A stretch of 64,000 nt of DNA from Thalassotalea sp. PS06 (GTDB lineage Bacteria > Pseudomonadota > Gammaproteobacteria > Enterobacterales > Alteromonadaceae), in assembly GCF_007197775.1 (NCBI RefSeq), contig NZ_CP041638.1, positions 372,001-436,000 on the forward strand, written 5' to 3'. Under the pieces are notes generated by a model, which saw only the letters and a list, made by a program, of their open reading frames with translations, was not told the DNA's origin and searched no databases. Position numbers and translations under genes: made by a program. Position 1 is the stretch's first letter; each line of letters opens with the position of its first letter. This document shows, one piece after another, positions 61,216 to 64,000 of the stretch.

Positions 61216-61289
61216 AAGTTTGCTCCTGCATGCCACCGACATATAGTCGGTGGCCACATTTTTATTCTTGTTGGGTAATTATTCGGGCT

Positions 61290-63386
61290 CTAATTACAGG
61301 TGCCGGTGTCATTTGGCAAAACGCTGGCTCGTCCTAATAGGTAATCGAACGAGACATCATAAAATCCAGCTTGGCCGTTAATCTTTAGGTCTGACGTACC
61401 ATCACCACTTGCAGTTTTAGCCCAAACAATAGGAGCTGTTTGTTCTCCACCTTTAACAAAGCCCACGTCTAAACCATCCCAGGATGTTTGACCCAAAAAT
61501 TTCATATCAACAGCGTCACTAAACTCTAAGCAATCGAGACCAAAGACATAGTCACCTTCGCCCTGGAAGTTGATGTTCATAGGTATGGCTGCGTCTGGAT
61601 TCCAGTCTAGATCTGGGTAATCGACATAGCCTTTACCAACGATGAACATTTCACTATGAGTGGTTTCTGCGGATAAGTCGTATAACTCGTAGGTCAATGT
61701 TGAAGGCTCAAACCATACGGTATAATAACCCGGAGCTGGGGCTGGAATGCCATCGCTGTCACCAGAGTTTTCCATTGTGGTTGTGTCAACAGTGATATCA
61801 GCTAAACCATAATTGTCGCCATTCCAGCTTTGTTCGCTAACAAATTTATAGTCTCCGTAAGGTTTAAGCGCATCACCTGAATCTTCATTGGTAAAGCGGA
61901 TGTCAATATAATACCAGCCCGGCCATTCATTCGATGGTGTTAACTCTACCGCCTGAGAAATGTCCCAGTCCCCTGGAGTTCCTGCGCCAACCATATAGAT
62001 TGAGGTTGATTCTTTTATTAGGGTTGCTCTTCCTACTGCATAGTCAAAGATTAGTGTGTAAGTACCTGCTGCACCGTTATAGGTGATATATTGCCAGTCT
62101 TCCTGTACTGTCTCATGCCAATAAAATTCAGACGCACTAGCATTTAATAGATCAATTCCGCTAAAGCCAAACTGAACGGCAGTGTCAGCATCGGTAGAAT
62201 TGACAAATTGCAGTTCAATAGCATCTGAAAAATCTAAACCTTGAATTCCAAATACATGTTCGCCCATATCGTTAAAGTTTTTGGTCAAAGGTATGGCGTC
62301 GGCAATGTCAAAATATGAAGTGCTTTCATCCCACCAGTCGTGATCAGGGTACTGAGGGAAGCCTTTACCCCAAATGTACATAGTCTCTTGTGGAGTCACT
62401 GCCGATAGGTCAGTTTCAGTAACAGAGTACTCAAGCGACTCTAAGTTAAAGCGAATAGTGTAATAACCTGCAGCATCAACAGACATAGAACCGCCACTGC
62501 CTGAGTAGATGATATTGCCGTTATCGTCAGTCCCGTAGTATTCATCCCAGTTTGCTGTTTGATCAACAAAGTTAAAGGTGCCTGCATCTTGGAAGTGAAC
62601 GGTCATTTCATACCAGCTATCAGCTTCCGGCTTCATTTCAGGCGCTTGGCTTAACTCCCAATCATTTATTTGAAATTCACCAGAAATCCAAATTTTTTGT
62701 ACAGGAGCAGCGACTTCTTCATCAGTGTCGCCCCAGATTTCAATCCAGGAAATTTGCGGATCGGCACTGCCATCGGTGTTACTTGCTGTACGTTGTACTG
62801 AAAGCTCTAAAACACCATCAGTGACCTCAATATCATCAAAGCGTTCATATGCGGCATCTGCAGGAATAAAAAAGCCTTCGCTAACAACATTTCCATCAAG
62901 TACGATATCAACGTGGCGAGTACCTTCAGCATCCCAAGGATCATCAAAACCAATGACTACGGTATAACTGCCTTGATCTAACTCAAAGGCATATTCAACA
63001 CCAAGGCCAGGAGTGTCGCGTTCATCACCTCGAATACTTCCCCATTTATCAGCATCAGCATAATATTGTGAGGCTTCTGCGGTATATCCCCATGAGTACC
63101 CGGTGGTTATATCTGGACTGAAAGCTTGATCTTCGTTGCTACTGCGCGTTCCAAATGTTTCTAGAACTTCCAGTTTTCCGGGAGTTCCGTCACCAGCGTC
63201 TACATAGTAAATTACTTTGAATCCATCAGGTGCGCGTGGCGGCTCTTCATATACGTTTGACGCATTCTCTGATGTCAAAGAAGACGGGTCATAGTCTATA
63301 GATACGTCTTCAGCGCCTTCTCCGCAGGCTGTCAACGCGAGAATGGATAGGATAATCCATGGATATTTTATAATCGTTTTTTTCAT
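61290..63386 (-). CDS. Modular surface-glycan-binding lipoprotein (SusE/F-like)
   Basis: 698 residues with a lipobox ending at C21 (ALTAC). An N-terminal malectin-like carbohydrate-binding module (about 55-215: YVDAGDGTPGKL, AFELDQGSYTVVIGFDDPWDAEGTRHVDI, in outline) is followed by several SusE/F-type beta modules: IWISGEFQINDWE (about 232), MYIWGKGFPQYPDHDW (about 341), IYMVGAGTPGDWDIS (about 473) and MFIVGKGYVDYPDLDW (about 584). Modules with the 'YIWG/YMVG' strand recur in surface starch-binding lipoproteins of Bacteroidetes and some Gammaproteobacteria. It precedes the TonB receptor gene, so it likely binds glycan at the cell surface. The substrate cannot be read. Confidence 0.8.
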   Translation of the reverse strand: MKKTIIKYPWIILSILALTACGEGAEDVSIDYDPSSLTSENASNVYEEPPRAPDGFKVIYYVDAGDGTPGKLEVLETFGTRSSNEDQAFSPDITTGYSWGYTAEASQYYADADKWGSIRGDERDTPGLGVEYAFELDQGSYTVVIGFDDPWDAEGTRHVDIVLDGNVVSEGFFIPADAAYERFDDIEVTDGVLELSVQRTASNTDGSADPQISWIEIWGDTDEEVAAPVQKIWISGEFQINDWELSQAPEMKPEADSWYEMTVHFQDAGTFNFVDQTANWDEYYGTDDNGNIIYSGSGGSMSVDAAGYYTIRFNLESLEYSVTETDLSAVTPQETMYIWGKGFPQYPDHDWWDESTSYFDIADAIPLTKNFNDMGEHVFGIQGLDFSDAIELQFVNSTDADTAVQFGFSGIDLLNASASEFYWHETVQEDWQYITYNGAAGTYTLIFDYAVGRATLIKESTSIYMVGAGTPGDWDISQAVELTPSNEWPGWYYIDIRFTNEDSGDALKPYGDYKFVSEQSWNGDNYGLADITVDTTTMENSGDSDGIPAPAPGYYTVWFEPSTLTYELYDLSAETTHSEMFIVGKGYVDYPDLDWNPDAAIPMNINFQGEGDYVFGLDCLEFSDAVDMKFLGQTSWDGLDVGFVKGGEQTAPIVWAKTASGDGTSDLKINGQAGFYDVSFDYLLGRASVLPNDTGTCN

Positions 63387-63756
63387 GTTGTTATCTCAAA
63401 TTATTAAATCACCCCGATTTTGTATGCCTACTAAAACTGCTTTATGGCTTATCCGATGTCAATCAAGGACAAAGGTCCTTAAATTCAAAAAAGGTGATGT
63501 GTAACTGGTGCTTAATATTGTTATGAAAAACGCAAGGCTAAGTATGTCGGGAGCTACAGAGGAACTTAGGGGGCAGGTGTTAGAGCCGAAATCGTAGATA
63601 AATTTAATTGGTGATATTTTCTCATCGATTGTTGAGTTTTTTTTGATATTCAAGGGGAAAATTTCTTTAGTAACATAAGACGTTAAATGATAGTTACAGA
63701 TTATCAGTTAAGTGTTTTTTAACGATTACAGCTTGGCTAATTCGAGGGATAGCAAC
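63387..63756. other. Divergent promoter region of the glycan-use locus
   Basis: 370 bases between the lipoprotein operon (-) and the GH30 gene (+). A hairpin AAGGAC/GTCCTT lies at 63465-63480. No gene is supported; the 63459-63653 frame on the minus strand has no signals. Operator sites for the locus may be here. Confidence 0.45.
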
Positions 63757-64000
63757 ATGAAACATTTAAATATAACTAAACAAAAAAGGCTAATAGTGCT
63801 GTTTGGATGTTTGGGTATGCATTTCCTATCTAATGCCGAAACGAAGTTAACCATTGAATACGACAAGGAATTCCAAACGATAGATAATTTTGGAGCATCA
63901 GATGCGTGGATTATCAATCCTCTGATTAGCAAATGGCAAAGACAAGGTAAAGAAAAGGATATCGAAAAATTAGCAAACCTATTATTTTCTGAGGAGTCAG
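63757..64000 (+). CDS. GH30-family glycosidase, 5' part (cut by window edge)
   Basis: The first 81 codons of a gene that continues past the window. It has a signal peptide (about 1-25, ending SNA) and then TIEYDKEFQTIDNFGASDAW, where QTIDNFGASDAW matches the start of GH30 endo-beta-1,6-galactanase-like enzymes (Q-x-I-x-x-FGASDAW), followed by SKWQRQGKEKDIEKLANLLF. GAGGG precedes the ATG. Catalytic residues lie beyond the edge. It is divergent from the TonB receptor and binding lipoprotein, completing a glycan-utilisation locus. Confidence 0.75.
   Translation, partial: MKHLNITKQKRLIVLFGCLGMHFLSNAETKLTIEYDKEFQTIDNFGASDAWIINPLISKWQRQGKEKDIEKLANLLFSEES

Overview
The window looks like a chromosomal segment of a marine gammaproteobacterium of the Alteromonadales (Colwelliaceae or Alteromonadaceae-like). 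Reasons: E. coli-like synteny rpmE-priA-ftsN-hslVU, a TIGR02922-type small protein, EfpL(YeiP), DusA, YeaG/YeaH/SpoVR, TonB receptors with carbohydrate enzymes, and short interspersed repeats with ATACCAAT ends. The genus is an inference. No rRNA, tRNA, CRISPR array, prophage or complete insertion sequence was seen.

Layout. 0.5-8.4 kb: housekeeping (TraB/GumN protein, rraA, rpmE, priA, ftsN-like, hslV-hslU with a sigma32-like promoter and leader hairpin, DUF971, YbaN). 8.5-10.6 kb: ECF sigma factor, membrane anti-sigma candidate and DUF4097 beta-repeat protein. 10.9-15.9 kb: PrkA(YeaG)-YeaH-SpoVR stress module. 16-19.3 kb: dnaB, alr, a small conserved protein and zur. 19.5-30.3 kb: an amidohydrolase-like protein that has lost its metal ligands, then an AraC/PAS regulator divergent from a sugar-oxidation cluster (Gfo/Idh oxidoreductase, two TIM-barrel epimerase-like proteins, two MFS transporters, Tat-exported dehydrogenase small subunit, GMC flavoprotein), ending in a gene remnant. 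30.3-34.5 kb: arsH, dusA, two tiny ORFs and two unusual arrays of different hairpins joined by conserved linkers. 34.5-36.5 kb: a sigma54-type phage-shock operon of unusual composition. 36.9-38.4 kb: copper chaperone and DUF2333. 38.4-46 kb: LacI regulator, sodium/solute symporter, GH3 lipoprotein and sulfatase. 46.2-50.4 kb: efpL, a ferredoxin reductase plus fatty-acid desaturase pair behind a DesT/FabR-like operator, and a tandem Usp protein. 50.6-58.2 kb: a nine-gene Mrp-type cation/proton antiporter operon with three large antiporter-like subunits. 58.4-64 kb: TonB receptor, a SusE/F-like modular lipoprotein and the 5' end of a divergent GH30 gene, together a glycan-use locus cut by the window edge.

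How the parts fit together. The accessory part is mostly about glycans: outer-membrane uptake (TonB receptor, binding lipoprotein), hydrolysis or desulfation (GH3, GH30, sulfatase), periplasmic oxidation of sugars (GMC plus small subunit) and inner-membrane uptake (SSS, MFS), with local LacI and AraC regulators. The envelope-stress part (Psp, ECF/DUF4097, PrkA module, UspE, Mrp) would support membrane energetics. The most unusual DNA is non-coding: the hairpin-linker arrays at 30.31-30.49 kb and 33.85-34.30 kb, and a ~270-bp MITE-like repeat present in two full copies and two probable fragments.
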